Shown here: piece after piece, positions 34,569-43,806 of the stretch
How the letters are laid out: each line of letters starts with the position of its first letter
How positions within the stretch are numbered: position 1 is the first letter of the stretch
DNA from: Arthrobacter globiformis
Lineage (GTDB): Bacteria; Actinomycetota; Actinomycetes; Actinomycetales; Micrococcaceae
Direction: 5' to 3'
Length of the DNA: 64,000 nucleotides
NCBI RefSeq assembly: GCF_003261175.1
Contig: NZ_QLNP01000090.1
Coordinates: 1-64,000, forward strand
Notes under the pieces: generated by a model
Seen by the model: only the letters and a program-made list of their open reading frames with translations
The model's database searches: none
Told to the model about the DNA's origin: nothing
Made by a program: the position numbers and the translations under genes

Positions 34569-35644
34569 GCCGGCTCTGAGTCCGGCACCGCGCCTACCGA
34601 GCCCCGGCGGACCAGCGTGGCGTTGAACTCCGGCGCCGGGGCCAGAGGCGGGCGGCCCTCGATCTGCCTGATCAGGGCGCTCGCCGCCGCGGCCCCCATC
34701 TCGTAGACAGGCTGCGCCACCACCGTCAGGGGTGGCGTGGTCAGGCGGGTCCAGGCGAAGTCGTCGTACATCAGGAACGACACGTCATCCGGGATTCGGA
34801 GCCCCATCTCCTGGATGGCTTCCACCACGCTGAGGGCAATCAGTCCGTCTGAAGCCACGACGGCGGTGGCCGGGTCTCCGCCGAGCAGCACCTCACGCGT
34901 GAGGTTCCGGATGGAACCGGCATCGCCGGCGTTGAGCCGCACGAGGTCCCCCGGGAACTCGCGCCCCGCGTCAGCATAGGCCCGCCGCATCCCCGCCAGG
35001 CGGTCCGAGATTTGCGATGAATCCAGCCGAGTCTCCTCGGAGTACTCAGCGTCGGTGCGCAGCGTCGAGATGAAGGCGATCCTTCGGTGCCCGGCATCCA
35101 GAAGGTAGCGCGTTGATTCATACGATATGGCGGCCATGTCGACGGCGACCGTCTCCAGCGCGAGGCCATCGGCAGAGCGGTCCAGGAGCACCAGCGGGCG
35201 GCCTGATTCGTGGACCCGCCGCAGGTGCTGCGTCTCCACCGACGAGGCCGGCGCGACGATCAGGCCGTCCACCCGCTTGTCGAGCAGCACGCGGACAGCG
35301 TCGACTTCTGCCGCGGTGTTCTCGTCCGTGTTGACCAGGATGACGTTGTACCCGCTCTTCTTCGCGGTGTCCGTGATCCCCCTGGTGGCCAGGCCGAAAT
35401 GCGGGTTCTCGATGTCGCCCACCACTACGCCGATGGTGTGCGATTTCCCGGTATTCATGCTGCGTGCCAGCTCGTTGGGCCGGTACTCCAGCTCTTCCGC
35501 GGCGGCAAGAACCCGCTCGCGGACGTCGTCGCTGACGGCACCGTAGTTGCCCAGCGCACGGGCCGCCTGGGCTTTGGAGACCTGGGCAGCTTTTGCGACG
35601 TCGGCAACTGTTACGTCCCGCCGTCTTGCTCCGTCACTGCTCAT
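34511..35644 (-). CDS. LacI-family transcriptional regulator
   Basis: A 377-residue regulator from the ATG at 35644 (AAAGG upstream). The N-terminal helix-turn-helix [21 protein letters not shown] is followed by the hinge [13 protein letters not shown] and a sugar-binding-protein-like domain ([14 protein letters not shown]). The end has an extra Ser/Ala-rich tail that overlaps the GH13 gene. It is divergent from an ABC importer whose promoter is followed by two LacI-type palindromes, so it very likely represses that operon. Confidence 0.93.
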   Translation of the reverse strand: MSSDGARRRDVTVADVAKAAQVSKAQAARALGNYGAVSDDVRERVLAAAEELEYRPNELARSMNTGKSHTIGVVVGDIENPHFGLATRGITDTAKKSGYNVILVNTDENTAAEVDAVRVLLDKRVDGLIVAPASSVETQHLRRVHESGRPLVLLDRSADGLALETVAVDMAAISYESTRYLLDAGHRRIAFISTLRTDAEYSEETRLDSSQISDRLAGMRRAYADAGREFPGDLVRLNAGDAGSIRNLTREVLLGGDPATAVVASDGLIALSVVEAIQEMGLRIPDDVSFLMYDDFAWTRLTTPPLTVVAQPVYEMGAAAASALIRQIEGRPPLAPAPEFNATLVRRGSVGAVPDSEPAHSAASSSFSPSLRTSAVP

Positions 35645-35665
35645 GTTCACCTTTCAGAGGGGCTG

Positions 35666-35694
35666 TTGACGCGGCGTGTGAGTTCCGCTACATT
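35666..35694 (+). promoter_or_regulatory. Promoter of the amino-acid-type ABC operon
   Basis: A -35 TTGACG (35666-35671) and a -10 TACATT (35689-35694) are separated by 17 bases, close to the sigma-70 consensus. Transcription would begin near 35701, just before the tandem palindromes at 35709-35747. Confidence 0.65.
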
Positions 35695-35708
35695 TCTAGC
35701 AATCGATG

Positions 35709-35747
35709 TGAGTCCGGTCTCAATCGTAGGGACTGAGACCGGACTCA
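35709..35747. promoter_or_regulatory. Tandem LacI-type operators
   Basis: TGAGTCCGGTCTCA (35709-35722) and TGAGACCGGACTCA (35734-35747) are each near-palindromic with a central CG and are exact inverted copies of each other, 25 bases centre to centre. They lie immediately downstream of the promoter, where a bound LacI protein would block transcription. The adjacent lacI product is the obvious ligand. Confidence 0.75.
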
Positions 35748-35821
35748 GCAAGAGCTTCATCGACCAAATCCTTCGGCGGCCCCTGACAGCACCGCTTTCC
35801 CTCCCACGATTGGACAACGCT

Positions 35822-36688
35822 GTGATCAAACTGAACTTCCGCCCTGCCGCGGTGGCTGCGGCCGCCCTGGCGGCCATCCTGGCTCTCTCGGGCTGTGGCG
35901 GGTCCTCCTCCGCGACCTCGAGTCCGGCCGAGAACCCGTACGGGCTGATTGAACCGGGCACCATCCGGGTGGCCAGCCTGGGTGACTCGAAGCCGTACAC
36001 CTTCACCGATGCGCAGGGTAACTTCACCGGCTTCGACGTCGAACTGTTCAAGGACGTGGCCCACCGGGCCGGCGTAGACAAAGTGGTCTTCACCGGCCAG
36101 GACTTCTCCGGGCTGCTTTCCGCCGTGGCCAACGGCCAGTTCGACGTTGGCGTGGCAGCCATCGGCATCACGGACAAGCGCAAGGAAACCGTCGACTTCT
36201 CCAGCGGCTACCTCGCCGGCTACCTGACCGTCATCACCACCAAGACCTCCGGCATCAAGGACGTCGACGGCCTCAACGGCAAGCGCCTGGGCGTAGTCCA
36301 GGGAACGCTGCAGGAAGCCTACGCGGTGAAGAACTTCACCTCCGCCAACCTGGTGCGGTTTCCGGACAACAACACCGCTGTCTCGGCCGTCAACAGCGGC
36401 TCGGTGGACGCGCACTTCCTCGACTACGAGGCCGCCAAAGCCTACCAGGAGCAGTACGGCCTGGTCAGTGCAGCTGACATCCCCTCCTTCGACGCCCCCG
36501 CGGGTTTCGCCATCGCCAAGGACAAGCCCGCCTTCAAGGAAGCGCTGAACAAGGGCCTGGCCGCAGCCATGGAAGACGGCACCTGGAAGAAGCTCTACCA
36601 AAAGTGGTTCCCGGGCTCGCCGATGCCGGAGCAGTACCTGCCCAAGGCCGAGCAGACCGCCACCCCTGTCCCGACGGCAAGCAAGTAA
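35822..36688 (+). CDS. Amino-acid-type ABC transporter substrate-binding protein
   Basis: A 288-residue lipoprotein of the SBP_bac_3 family from the GTG at 35822 (start inferred from the signal peptide; ribosome binding site weak). The lipobox is LALSGC. The mature part begins [29 protein letters not shown], with the typical core [18 protein letters not shown], and ends [14 protein letters not shown]. It captures a polar amino acid or derivative for the following permease and ATPase. The exact ligand is unknown. Confidence 0.9.
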   Translation: MIKLNFRPAAVAAAALAAILALSGCGGSSSATSSPAENPYGLIEPGTIRVASLGDSKPYTFTDAQGNFTGFDVELFKDVAHRAGVDKVVFTGQDFSGLLSAVANGQFDVGVAAIGITDKRKETVDFSSGYLAGYLTVITTKTSGIKDVDGLNGKRLGVVQGTLQEAYAVKNFTSANLVRFPDNNTAVSAVNSGSVDAHFLDYEAAKAYQEQYGLVSAADIPSFDAPAGFAIAKDKPAFKEALNKGLAAAMEDGTWKKLYQKWFPGSPMPEQYLPKAEQTATPVPTASK

Positions 36689-36712
36689 GCCGGATCGATT
36701 CACCACGATCCA

Positions 36713-36747
36713 TGCCGGGCGGGCGGCACTCCACCACCCGCCCGGCA
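36713..36747 (+). promoter_or_regulatory. Intercistronic hairpin after the binding-protein gene
   Basis: TGCCGGGCGGG (36713-36723) is exactly complementary to 36737-36747 with a 13-base loop, between the binding protein and permease genes. Such hairpins commonly stabilise the upstream message or end part of the transcripts, giving more binding protein than permease. Confidence 0.5.
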
Positions 36748-36781
36748 CCCGAAGCAAACAACTAACGTCTGAGAGCACTCA

Positions 36782-37570
36782 ATGGACTGGCTCAACATCA
36801 TCGGCCGCACCTTCTTCGACTTTGAAGCCATGCTCGAGGTGCTGCCCCAACTCCTCGGGGTTGGCCTCCTGAACACCCTGATCATCTCCGTCGCCGCCAC
36901 CATCCTTGGCGTGGTGCTCGGCATGGTGGTGGCCGTCATGGGCATCTCGCGGTCCCGCTGGCTGCGCATTCCGGCCCGGATCTACACCGACCTTTTCCGT
37001 GGCCTGCCGGCCATCCTCACCATCCTGCTGATCGGCCAGGGTTTCGCCCGGTTCAGCCAGTCGGTGTTCGGGCCCTCGCCCTACCCGCTGGGAATCATCG
37101 CGTTGAGCCTCATCGCCAGCGCCTACATCGGCGAGATCTTCCGCGCCGGCATCCTCAGCGTGGACAAGGGCCAGGGCGAGGCTTGCCGGGCCCTGGGCAT
37201 GAGCTACGCCAAGTCCATGGCCCTCGTGGTGGTCCCGCAGGGCGTCCGCCGGGTCCTGCCGGCCCTGGTGAACCAGTTCATCGCCATCGTCAAGGACTCC
37301 TCCCTGGTCTACTTCCTGGGCCTGCTGGTCAGCGAACGTGAACTCTTCCGCGTGGGCCAGGACGCCGCCGTGCTCTCAGGAAACCTCTCGCCCCTGGTCA
37401 TGGCCGGCATCTTCTACCTGGTGATCACCGTGCCCCTGACCCATTTGGTCAACTACTTCGACAACAGGTTCCGGACCGGCCGCCGGCGGCCCACTCCGCC
37501 CACGTCCGGCCTGAAGGAAGTCACCGAACTCGACGCGGCCTCGCCGCTGATCACCGGGAGCAACACATGA
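36782..37570 (+). CDS. Amino-acid-type ABC transporter permease
   Basis: A 262-residue inner-membrane permease of the HisM/GlnP type with about five helices. The family motif is visible (YTDLFRGLPAILTILLIGQG) and the ATPase-contact loop reads GEACRALGMSYAKSMALVVVPQGVRRVLPALVNQF (core EACRALGMSYAKSM). It forms the channel with the downstream ATPase, whose ATG overlaps its stop. Confidence 0.92.
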   Translation: MDWLNIIGRTFFDFEAMLEVLPQLLGVGLLNTLIISVAATILGVVLGMVVAVMGISRSRWLRIPARIYTDLFRGLPAILTILLIGQGFARFSQSVFGPSPYPLGIIALSLIASAYIGEIFRAGILSVDKGQGEACRALGMSYAKSMALVVVPQGVRRVLPALVNQFIAIVKDSSLVYFLGLLVSERELFRVGQDAAVLSGNLSPLVMAGIFYLVITVPLTHLVNYFDNRFRTGRRRPTPPTSGLKEVTELDAASPLITGSNT

Positions 37571-38352
37571 ACCTCGCAAGCAACACCGCCAGCACCAACA
37601 AGACGGTCGCGGGAAGCCATACCTTCCACGGCTCCAGCCTGGAGCTTATGAACCTGACCATGGCCTACGGGGACATTGAGGTCCTCCGCAACGTCAGCCT
37701 CTCAGTCGCCCCGGGCACCACCACCTGCATCATCGGGCCCTCGGGCTCGGGCAAGTCCACGCTGCTGCGCGGCGTCAACCGGCTGCATGAGCCCAAGAGC
37801 GGGGACGTGCTGCTGGCCGGCGAAAGTGCCCTGCAGGTCAAGCCGGACATCCTGCGCGCCCGCATCGGGATGGTCTTCCAGCACTTCAACCTCTTCCCGG
37901 ACCACACGGCACTCGAAAACGTGGCGCTGGCCCTCTGGAGCGTCAAAGGAATGTCCAAGGCAGAAGCGAGGGAACGCGCCAGCCGCGGCCTGGCCGAAGT
38001 AGGCCTGGCCGAACGGGCCGACCACCGGCCCCGTGACCTGTCCGGCGGCCAGCAGCAGCGCGTGGCAATCGCCCGGGCGCTGGCCATGGAACCGGAAGTG
38101 ATGCTGTTCGACGAGGCCACCAGCGCCCTGGACCCCGAACTGGTCAAGGGCGTCCTGAACCTGATGGCCGGGCTCGGCCGGCGCGGCATGACCATGCTGG
38201 TGGTCACCCATGAAATGGGCTTCGCCCGCAAGGTCGCCGACCAGGTGGTCTTCATGGACGAAGGGGAAGTCGTTGAGGCCGGGACCCCGGCCGAACTGTT
38301 CGACAACCCGCGCAGCGAACGCCTGCAGCGCTTCCTCTCGGAGGTGCTGTGA
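37567..38352 (+). CDS. Amino-acid-type ABC transporter ATP-binding protein
   Basis: A 261-residue ATPase of the GlnQ/HisP type. Walker A is GPSGSGKST, the Q-loop reads GMVFQHFNLFPDHTALENV, the signature is LSGGQQQRVAIARAL, and Walker B is VMLFDEATSALDPE. An extra 20-residue polar N-terminus precedes the domain. It overlaps both neighbours by a few bases (ATGA before, TGATG after), so the operon is tightly coupled. Confidence 0.94.
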   Translation: MNLASNTASTNKTVAGSHTFHGSSLELMNLTMAYGDIEVLRNVSLSVAPGTTTCIIGPSGSGKSTLLRGVNRLHEPKSGDVLLAGESALQVKPDILRARIGMVFQHFNLFPDHTALENVALALWSVKGMSKAEARERASRGLAEVGLAERADHRPRDLSGGQQQRVAIARALAMEPEVMLFDEATSALDPELVKGVLNLMAGLGRRGMTMLVVTHEMGFARKVADQVVFMDEGEVVEAGTPAELFDNPRSERLQRFLSEVL

Positions 38353-39395
38353 TGGGGAACGCTACAGCGGCATCCATCCGGACCGCCGTCGTCGGCTTTG
38401 GAATCTCCGGCAAGGTTTTCCACGCCCCGCTGCTCGCGGCGGATCCGCAGTATTCACTGGACGTGATCGTGACGGCGGACCCGGCACGTGCCGCCGAGGC
38501 GGCGCGGCTCTACCCGCAGGCGCGGATCGTTCCGACGCCGGAGGCGATGTTTGCCCGGGCCGGGGAGCTGGACCTCGTCATCCTGGGCACCCCGCCGCAC
38601 ACGCACTTCGACCTCGCGGCTGCAGCCATCGCCCACGGCCTCAACGTGGTGGTGGACAAGCCCTTCGTGCCAACCTCCGCCCAGGGGACGGAGCTGATCG
38701 CACTGGCGTCCGACGGCGGGGTGCAGCTCACGGTGTTCCAGAACCGCCGGTGGGACGCCGATTTCCTGACCCTGCAGAAGCTGCTCCGGCAGCAGGCCTT
38801 AGGTGAGGTGCGCACCTTCGAATCACGGTTCGAATGGTGGCGGCCGGAGGGATTTGGAAACTGGCGGGACCGCGTCTCCCTGGCCCAGGGCGGCGGAATC
38901 CTCCACGACCTTGGCGCGCACCTGATTGACCAGGCCGTCCAGCTGTTCGGGCCGGTGGAACAGAGCTACGGCGAGACCGCCAATCGGGGGTCCGAGCCCG
39001 GCGCCGCCGACACGGAGGCATTCGTCTCCCTGCTGCACGAGTCCGGCGTCCGCACCAGGCTGTGGATGAACGGCATGGCAGCACAGGTGGGCCCCCGCTT
39101 CCACGTCCTCGGATCGGAATCCGGCTACACCAAGTGGGGTCTGGACGGCCAGGAACCCGCGCTCGCAGCCGGCATGATGCCGTCGGATCCGACTTACGGT
39201 GTTGATCCGCAGGAGTCCTGGGGTCTTCTGGGCGTGGATGGCGCCGCCGATCCGGTTCCCGCAGAGCGCGGCGCGTACCCCGAGTTCTACGTCCGACTCG
39301 CCGCCGCCCTGCGGGGGGAGGGGCCGCTGCCCGTCGACCCTGCTGAACCGCTCGAGGTCCTCAAAATCATCGAAGGCATCCACGCCGTCGTCTAG
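38352..39395 (+). CDS. Gfo/Idh/MocA-family oxidoreductase
   Basis: A 347-residue NAD(P)-dependent dehydrogenase. The Rossmann region reads TAVVGFGISGKVFHAPLL and the conserved catalytic-Lys motif is VVVDKPFVPT. The C-terminal domain has the active-site His segment GGGILHDLGAHLIDQAVQLFG. Relatives act on inositol, sugars or sugar-amine conjugates, including the opine mannopine (MocA). Its ATG overlaps the ATPase stop, tying it to the transporter. Confidence 0.9.
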   Translation: MGNATAASIRTAVVGFGISGKVFHAPLLAADPQYSLDVIVTADPARAAEAARLYPQARIVPTPEAMFARAGELDLVILGTPPHTHFDLAAAAIAHGLNVVVDKPFVPTSAQGTELIALASDGGVQLTVFQNRRWDADFLTLQKLLRQQALGEVRTFESRFEWWRPEGFGNWRDRVSLAQGGGILHDLGAHLIDQAVQLFGPVEQSYGETANRGSEPGAADTEAFVSLLHESGVRTRLWMNGMAAQVGPRFHVLGSESGYTKWGLDGQEPALAAGMMPSDPTYGVDPQESWGLLGVDGAADPVPAERGAYPEFYVRLAAALRGEGPLPVDPAEPLEVLKIIEGIHAVV

Positions 39396-39428
39396 GGTCT
39401 GGCCTGACCCTCATCGCCTGAATATTCC

Positions 39429-39456
39429 GGACGCGGCGGAACCCAAAGCCGCGTCC
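39429..39456 (+). terminator. Hairpin between the Gfo/Idh gene and the FAD oxidase
   Basis: GGACGCGGC (39429-39437) pairs perfectly with GCCGCGTCC (39448-39456) and is followed by TTATC. It may reduce read-through from the ABC operon into the oxidase gene. Confidence 0.45.
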
Positions 39457-39494
39457 TTATCAACCGTGTCCAAAGCCATAGAAAGGGAGAACTC

Positions 39495-40613
39495 ATGTCC
39501 TCCACCGCCACCAAGAACGTCGCCATCATCGGCGGCGGCATCCTGGGCGTCTCCACCGCTGTCCACCTGCTCCGCGAAGGCGCCTCCGTCACGCTGCTGA
39601 CCGAGAAGGGGCTGGCGAGCGAAGCCACCGGCCGTTCGCTCTCCTGGCTCAACTCCGCCGGTGAACGCTCCGCGCCCTACCACCAGCTCCGCCTCGCCGG
39701 AGTGGACCGGTACCGCACCCTGTTCGCTGCGGACCCCAGCCGGGAGTGGCTGCAGTTCTGCGGCGGGCTGATGTGGAACGCCGAAGGCCAGCGGGAGGTC
39801 ACAGAGGCCCGCCATGCCTACGAGAAGTCCATCGGCTACGACTCCAAGCTCCTGGCCCCGAAGGACATTGCCGCCTTCACTCCGGGCATCGATTCGGCCG
39901 CTGTTCCGGAAAATGCGATCTTCAACCCGGGCGAGGGCTGGGTCAGCCTGCCGGACCTGGTGGAGTTCCTGATGGAGGAGTTCCACGAGCGCGGCGGCCG
40001 GCTGGTGCTGAGTGCCGGCAAGTCCTCCGTGGTGGTCGACGGCGGCCGGGCCGTCGGCGTCGAGACGGAGGCGGGAGAGACGTACGACGCCGACGCGGTA
40101 CTGGTGGCGTGCGGGGCGGCGACGCCCGCCGTCGTCGCGCCCCTCGGCGTGGACATCCCCAACGGTTCGCCGGTGTCCATGCTGGTGCTGACCAAGCCGG
40201 TGGAGCACGACGTCCGAACGGTGATGAACACGCCGCGGGCCGCCGTGCGACCCAACCCGGGCGGCACCTTTGCCCTGGACCACGACTGGTACGAGGAGCA
40301 CATCACGGAACACGGGGACGGTTCGTTCAGCATCCCGGACGACGTGGTCCAGGAACTCGCCGACGAGGCCTCCAAGCTCATTGCCGGCAACCCTGAGCTG
40401 AAGCCCGCGAGCTGGAAGATCGGCTACAAACCCATTCCGGGTGACGGTGAGCCGGTGCTGGGCGAGCTCGGCCAGGTCCCCGGCTGCTTCGTGGCGTTCA
40501 CCCACTCAGGAGCCACCCTGGGCCTCGTTGTCGGCGAACTGCTGGCCGGCGAGATCCTGAGCGGCAACAGGCACCCCATGCTGTCCACGTTCCGTCCGGC
40601 CCGGTTCTCCTGA
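39495..40613 (+). CDS. FAD-dependent amine/D-amino-acid oxidase family protein
   Basis: A 372-residue DAO-superfamily flavoprotein. The FAD motif VAIIGGGILGVSTAVHLLREGA is followed by GLASEATGRSLSWLNS. The C-terminal IGYKPIPGDGEPVLGELGQVPG and FTHSGATLGLVVGELLAGEI are typical of DadA/sarcosine-oxidase relatives. GAAAGGGAGA precedes the ATG. It probably cleaves a C-N bond in the compound imported by the ABC system upstream. Confidence 0.9.
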   Translation: MSSTATKNVAIIGGGILGVSTAVHLLREGASVTLLTEKGLASEATGRSLSWLNSAGERSAPYHQLRLAGVDRYRTLFAADPSREWLQFCGGLMWNAEGQREVTEARHAYEKSIGYDSKLLAPKDIAAFTPGIDSAAVPENAIFNPGEGWVSLPDLVEFLMEEFHERGGRLVLSAGKSSVVVDGGRAVGVETEAGETYDADAVLVACGAATPAVVAPLGVDIPNGSPVSMLVLTKPVEHDVRTVMNTPRAAVRPNPGGTFALDHDWYEEHITEHGDGSFSIPDDVVQELADEASKLIAGNPELKPASWKIGYKPIPGDGEPVLGELGQVPGCFVAFTHSGATLGLVVGELLAGEILSGNRHPMLSTFRPARFS

Positions 40614-40642
40614 CAGGACGGTTTTCCTGAGCTGGGAAAGCG

Positions 40643-40685
40643 GAAGCCCCGTACCGTCCGTGACAGGGCGGTGCGGGGCTTCTTT
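40643..40685 (+). terminator. Intrinsic terminator after the FAD oxidase
   Basis: A 14-base stem with one G-T pair (40643-40656 with 40669-40682) encloses a 12-base loop and is followed by TTT. It marks the end of the LacI-controlled locus. Confidence 0.7.
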
Positions 40686-40876
40686 GGCGCATCCTCCGGG
40701 TATCTGGGGTCCCGGAGCGCTTCCCTAAAGCTACCGTCCGGTAACCAGAAGTCAAGAGGCGGTCACAATCACGAGACGGCTATCGGATGGAACCTGCACG
40801 TGCCGTACGATACGAGTCACATGTGGTTGCCTGTACCCGTCGGGTGCTGTGGGGCGCATCTGATGCTGGGGGGCGG

Positions 40877-43138
40877 ATGAAAGCAGGCGTGATTCCAAAC
40901 GGCCATCCACTGGGCCTAGGGAAGGGTCCGCGGCGCAGCCTGTTGTGGCTCATGTGGGTGTTGCTGGGCCTGTACCTGGCTGGCCTGCTGCTGGACAGCG
41001 ACGGGTTCAGTCCGCTTGTAAATGTCTGGATCGGGGTACCCGCGGCGTGGGCGCCCGCGGCCGTGGCCTGGCTGGCGGCCTACCGCGCCAGGGACCACTG
41101 GGCCCTCGCCCTGGTGGCGATGGCGTTGTCTGCGTTTGCGGCGGGGAGCACCTACTACGTGGCCGCGCTCGCGGGGGCCAGCTCGCTGCCCTTCCCGTCG
41201 CCTGCGGATACCGGCTACCTGCTGTTTTATCCGCTCGCACTTGGCGGATTGTTCGTCTATTTGCTCCCGGTCCGCCAGCGGCTGGCGCGCTCCGTGCTGC
41301 TGGACGCCGTCGTCGGCTCACTCGGTGCCGCCTCCGTCCTGGTGGTTCTGCTCAGCCCGCTGCTCTCGGCCGCCGGCGGGTTTTCCTCTCTGGCTACGGC
41401 CGTGGCCGTGGCCTACCCTCTCCTGGATCTCATCGTCCTTGCCGTGACCGCCGGAATGGCGGCAGTACCTGGCCTTGCCACGGCCCGTACCGGGCCAACT
41501 CTGATGCTGGGGCTCACGGTGTTCGCCGCCGCTGACGTTGTGTACGCCTCCATGCTGGCCACGGACGCTTACGTCCTCGGCACGCCGCTGGATGCCGGCT
41601 GGACAGCGGGTTTGTGCCTCATTGCAACCTGGGCGGACGGGTTCGCCCGGCAGGAGGAGAAAGCCCAGGGAACCAGTGAAGGCTCGTGGACGCCGGCGGT
41701 TCCGATGGTTGCCACCGCCGCCGGGCTCGGGGTCCTGATCGTGGGCACTGGAATACCGGTGCCGGAACTCGCCGTCGGGCTCGCCGCAGCCACCCTGGTG
41801 TCAGCGGGCATCAGGACCCAGTTGGCCTTCCGCCAGCTGGTCACCCTCGCCGAGGTGCGCCGGCAGTCCAGGACGGATGAACTGACGGCGCTGCCGAACC
41901 GGCGGGCGCTGTACACCGACGCTCCCGCCGTGCTCGAGGCGCGGCAGGGTGCGCCGTGCGCCTTCCTCCTGCTGGACGCAGACAGATTCAAGGAAATCAA
42001 CGACAGCCTCGGCCATGATGTGGGGGACCGCTTGCTGATCCAGGTCAGCGAACGGCTTCGCCGCTGCCTGGGCCCCGACGACCTCATAGCCCGGTTGGGC
42101 GGGGATGAATTCGCCATCCTCCTCCTTGACGCCGGCGAGCACGAGGCCCTTCAGCTCGCCGACCGGCTCCGGGCAGCGCTCAGTGAGCCCCTCACGCTGA
42201 GGGGCATTGCCCTTCAGGTCGGTGTCAGCGTCGGCATCGCCCTGTTCCCGGAGCAGGGAGAGGACCTGAAGACGCTGCTGCGCAAGGCGGACACGGCCAT
42301 GTACCGGGCCAAAGCCTCGCGCAGTGGCAGGCACGTGTACGCCAGCGAGGACCACAGTCCCGGGGAAGAGCGGCTGAGGATGCTCCAGGAGCTCCGCGCC
42401 GCGCTCATCGAGGACCAGCTCGTGCTGCATTACCAGCCCAAGGTGGACGCGCTCACGGGGGAAGCGAAGGGCGTGGAAGCGCTGGTCCGCTGGAACCATC
42501 CCCGGCACGGACTGCTGGCCCCCGCTTCGTTCCTCCTGCTGGCAGAGGAGGGCGGGCTCATGAACGCGCTGAATGACCGCGTGCTCACCCTGGCCCTGGA
42601 CCAGGCAGCCGTCTGGCATTCGCAAGGCAGGCCAATGACCGTGGCTGCGAACCTCTCGGCCAGCTCACTCATCGACGCCGAACTGCCGGACCGGATTGCT
42701 GCCATGATCAAGGAGCGGGGCCTCGCGGAGTCGGCCCTGATGGTCGAGATCACTGAGGATTTCATGATGCCTGACCGGGTCCGCGCCAGGGACATCCTGT
42801 CCGGGCTGCAGTCCCGCGGCATACGGGTGGCCATTGACGACTTCGGCACGGGCTACAGCTCGCTGGCCTACCTCCGGGACCTCCCCATCAACGAGCTGAA
42901 GCTTGACCGCTCCTTCGTCGTTTCGATGACACAGGACCCGCGGGCTGCTGCCCTGGTGGCCTCCACGATCAACCTTGCGCACAGCCTTGGCCTGACGGTG
43001 GTCGCCGAAGGGGTGGAGGACGGCGGTGCGCTGGAGCAGCTGGGCAGCTACGGCTGCGACCAGGCGCAGGGGTTCCATATCCTCCGCCCCGTACCTGCCG
43101 CCGAACTGGACGACTGGTTCACGGTGTCGGCGCTGTAG
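40877..43138 (+). CDS. Membrane-anchored GGDEF-EAL protein (c-di-GMP turnover)
   Basis: A 753-residue protein with eight or nine N-terminal helices (about 20-310), then GGDEF and EAL domains. The cyclase motif is intact in RLGGDEFAIL (about 408-412), and the phosphodiesterase motif is intact in KGVEALVRWNHP (about 534-536), with DDFGTGYSSLAYL further on. It may both make and break cyclic di-GMP, controlled by the membrane domain. The ATG at 40877 is chosen because it sits just before the first helix; an in-frame ATG at 40787 would add 30 residues. It stands alone after a terminator. Confidence 0.93.
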   Translation: MKAGVIPNGHPLGLGKGPRRSLLWLMWVLLGLYLAGLLLDSDGFSPLVNVWIGVPAAWAPAAVAWLAAYRARDHWALALVAMALSAFAAGSTYYVAALAGASSLPFPSPADTGYLLFYPLALGGLFVYLLPVRQRLARSVLLDAVVGSLGAASVLVVLLSPLLSAAGGFSSLATAVAVAYPLLDLIVLAVTAGMAAVPGLATARTGPTLMLGLTVFAAADVVYASMLATDAYVLGTPLDAGWTAGLCLIATWADGFARQEEKAQGTSEGSWTPAVPMVATAAGLGVLIVGTGIPVPELAVGLAAATLVSAGIRTQLAFRQLVTLAEVRRQSRTDELTALPNRRALYTDAPAVLEARQGAPCAFLLLDADRFKEINDSLGHDVGDRLLIQVSERLRRCLGPDDLIARLGGDEFAILLLDAGEHEALQLADRLRAALSEPLTLRGIALQVGVSVGIALFPEQGEDLKTLLRKADTAMYRAKASRSGRHVYASEDHSPGEERLRMLQELRAALIEDQLVLHYQPKVDALTGEAKGVEALVRWNHPRHGLLAPASFLLLAEEGGLMNALNDRVLTLALDQAAVWHSQGRPMTVAANLSASSLIDAELPDRIAAMIKERGLAESALMVEITEDFMMPDRVRARDILSGLQSRGIRVAIDDFGTGYSSLAYLRDLPINELKLDRSFVVSMTQDPRAAALVASTINLAHSLGLTVVAEGVEDGGALEQLGSYGCDQAQGFHILRPVPAAELDDWFTVSAL

Positions 43139-43149
43139 CCGGCGTGTTG

Positions 43150-43734
43150 TCAGGCCAGGATCTTCTTGTGGAAGAACACGAGGTAGTCGCCCGTGGCGTC
43201 CTCGAACCCGAAGTCCTTCCAATACGCCCGCAGAGCCGATTTGGCCTCGTCATACGCCAGCGAGCCCTCGGGCGGGGATCCTTCGCCGTCCGTCGGCGCG
43301 GCGTGGACCACCACCAGGTTTACGGACCGGCCCACCGTTTCGACGACGGCGTTGAGCACCGAGTAGCCCGTCCTGCCGCCGCGGTACTCCGGGAAGATCT
43401 CGAGCGCGGAGACGATCATCAGGTCCCCGCCGTCCTGCAGGTACTCCCTGATCAGGTCCGGACGGTCCACGGTGAGCATCTTAACGGCCTTGGCCATCTC
43501 CCGGTCGGCCGTGCCGGTGGTGAGGAAGAGATTGATCATGCCGGCTTTGGGAACAACCTGGACGACGGCGCTCCCCAGCTGCCGCTCCCCGTCGCCGCCG
43601 GGAGTGGGACTTGGACAGCTCACCGCCACTTCCCAGCGCAGCGGGTAGTCCGCGGGGTCATGCTCCAGTCCCGGTGTGCCGCGGTACCGGAGCTTGTACT
43701 CAAAGAACAGCGATTCCGGGTCGAACACGGTCAT
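43150..43734 (-). CDS. Hypothetical protein, GNAT-like
   Basis: A 194-residue protein starting MTVFDPESLFFEYKLRYRG. The segment LEIFPEYRGGRTGYSVLNAVVETVGR and the later LRAYWKDFGFEDATGDYLVFF resemble the acetyl-CoA-binding and final strands of a GNAT acetyltransferase, but the match is loose. Convergent with the GGDEF-EAL gene. A 12-base palindrome lies just upstream of its start. Confidence 0.6.
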   Translation of the reverse strand: MTVFDPESLFFEYKLRYRGTPGLEHDPADYPLRWEVAVSCPSPTPGGDGERQLGSAVVQVVPKAGMINLFLTTGTADREMAKAVKMLTVDRPDLIREYLQDGGDLMIVSALEIFPEYRGGRTGYSVLNAVVETVGRSVNLVVVHAAPTDGEGSPPEGSLAYDEAKSALRAYWKDFGFEDATGDYLVFFHKKILA

Positions 43735-43751
43735 GGCGCCGTCCTTGAGCT

Positions 43752-43763
43752 CGCAACGTTGCG
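43752..43763. promoter_or_regulatory. Palindrome CGCAACGTTGCG
   Basis: A perfect 12-base palindrome sits 17 bases upstream of the GNAT-like gene and between it and the TetR gene. It could be an operator. Nothing identifies the protein that binds it. Confidence 0.4.
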
Positions 43764-43806
43764 TATTAAGGAATTTTAGTCGTCTTGGACGGTGTGGGAA
43801 ATGGGA

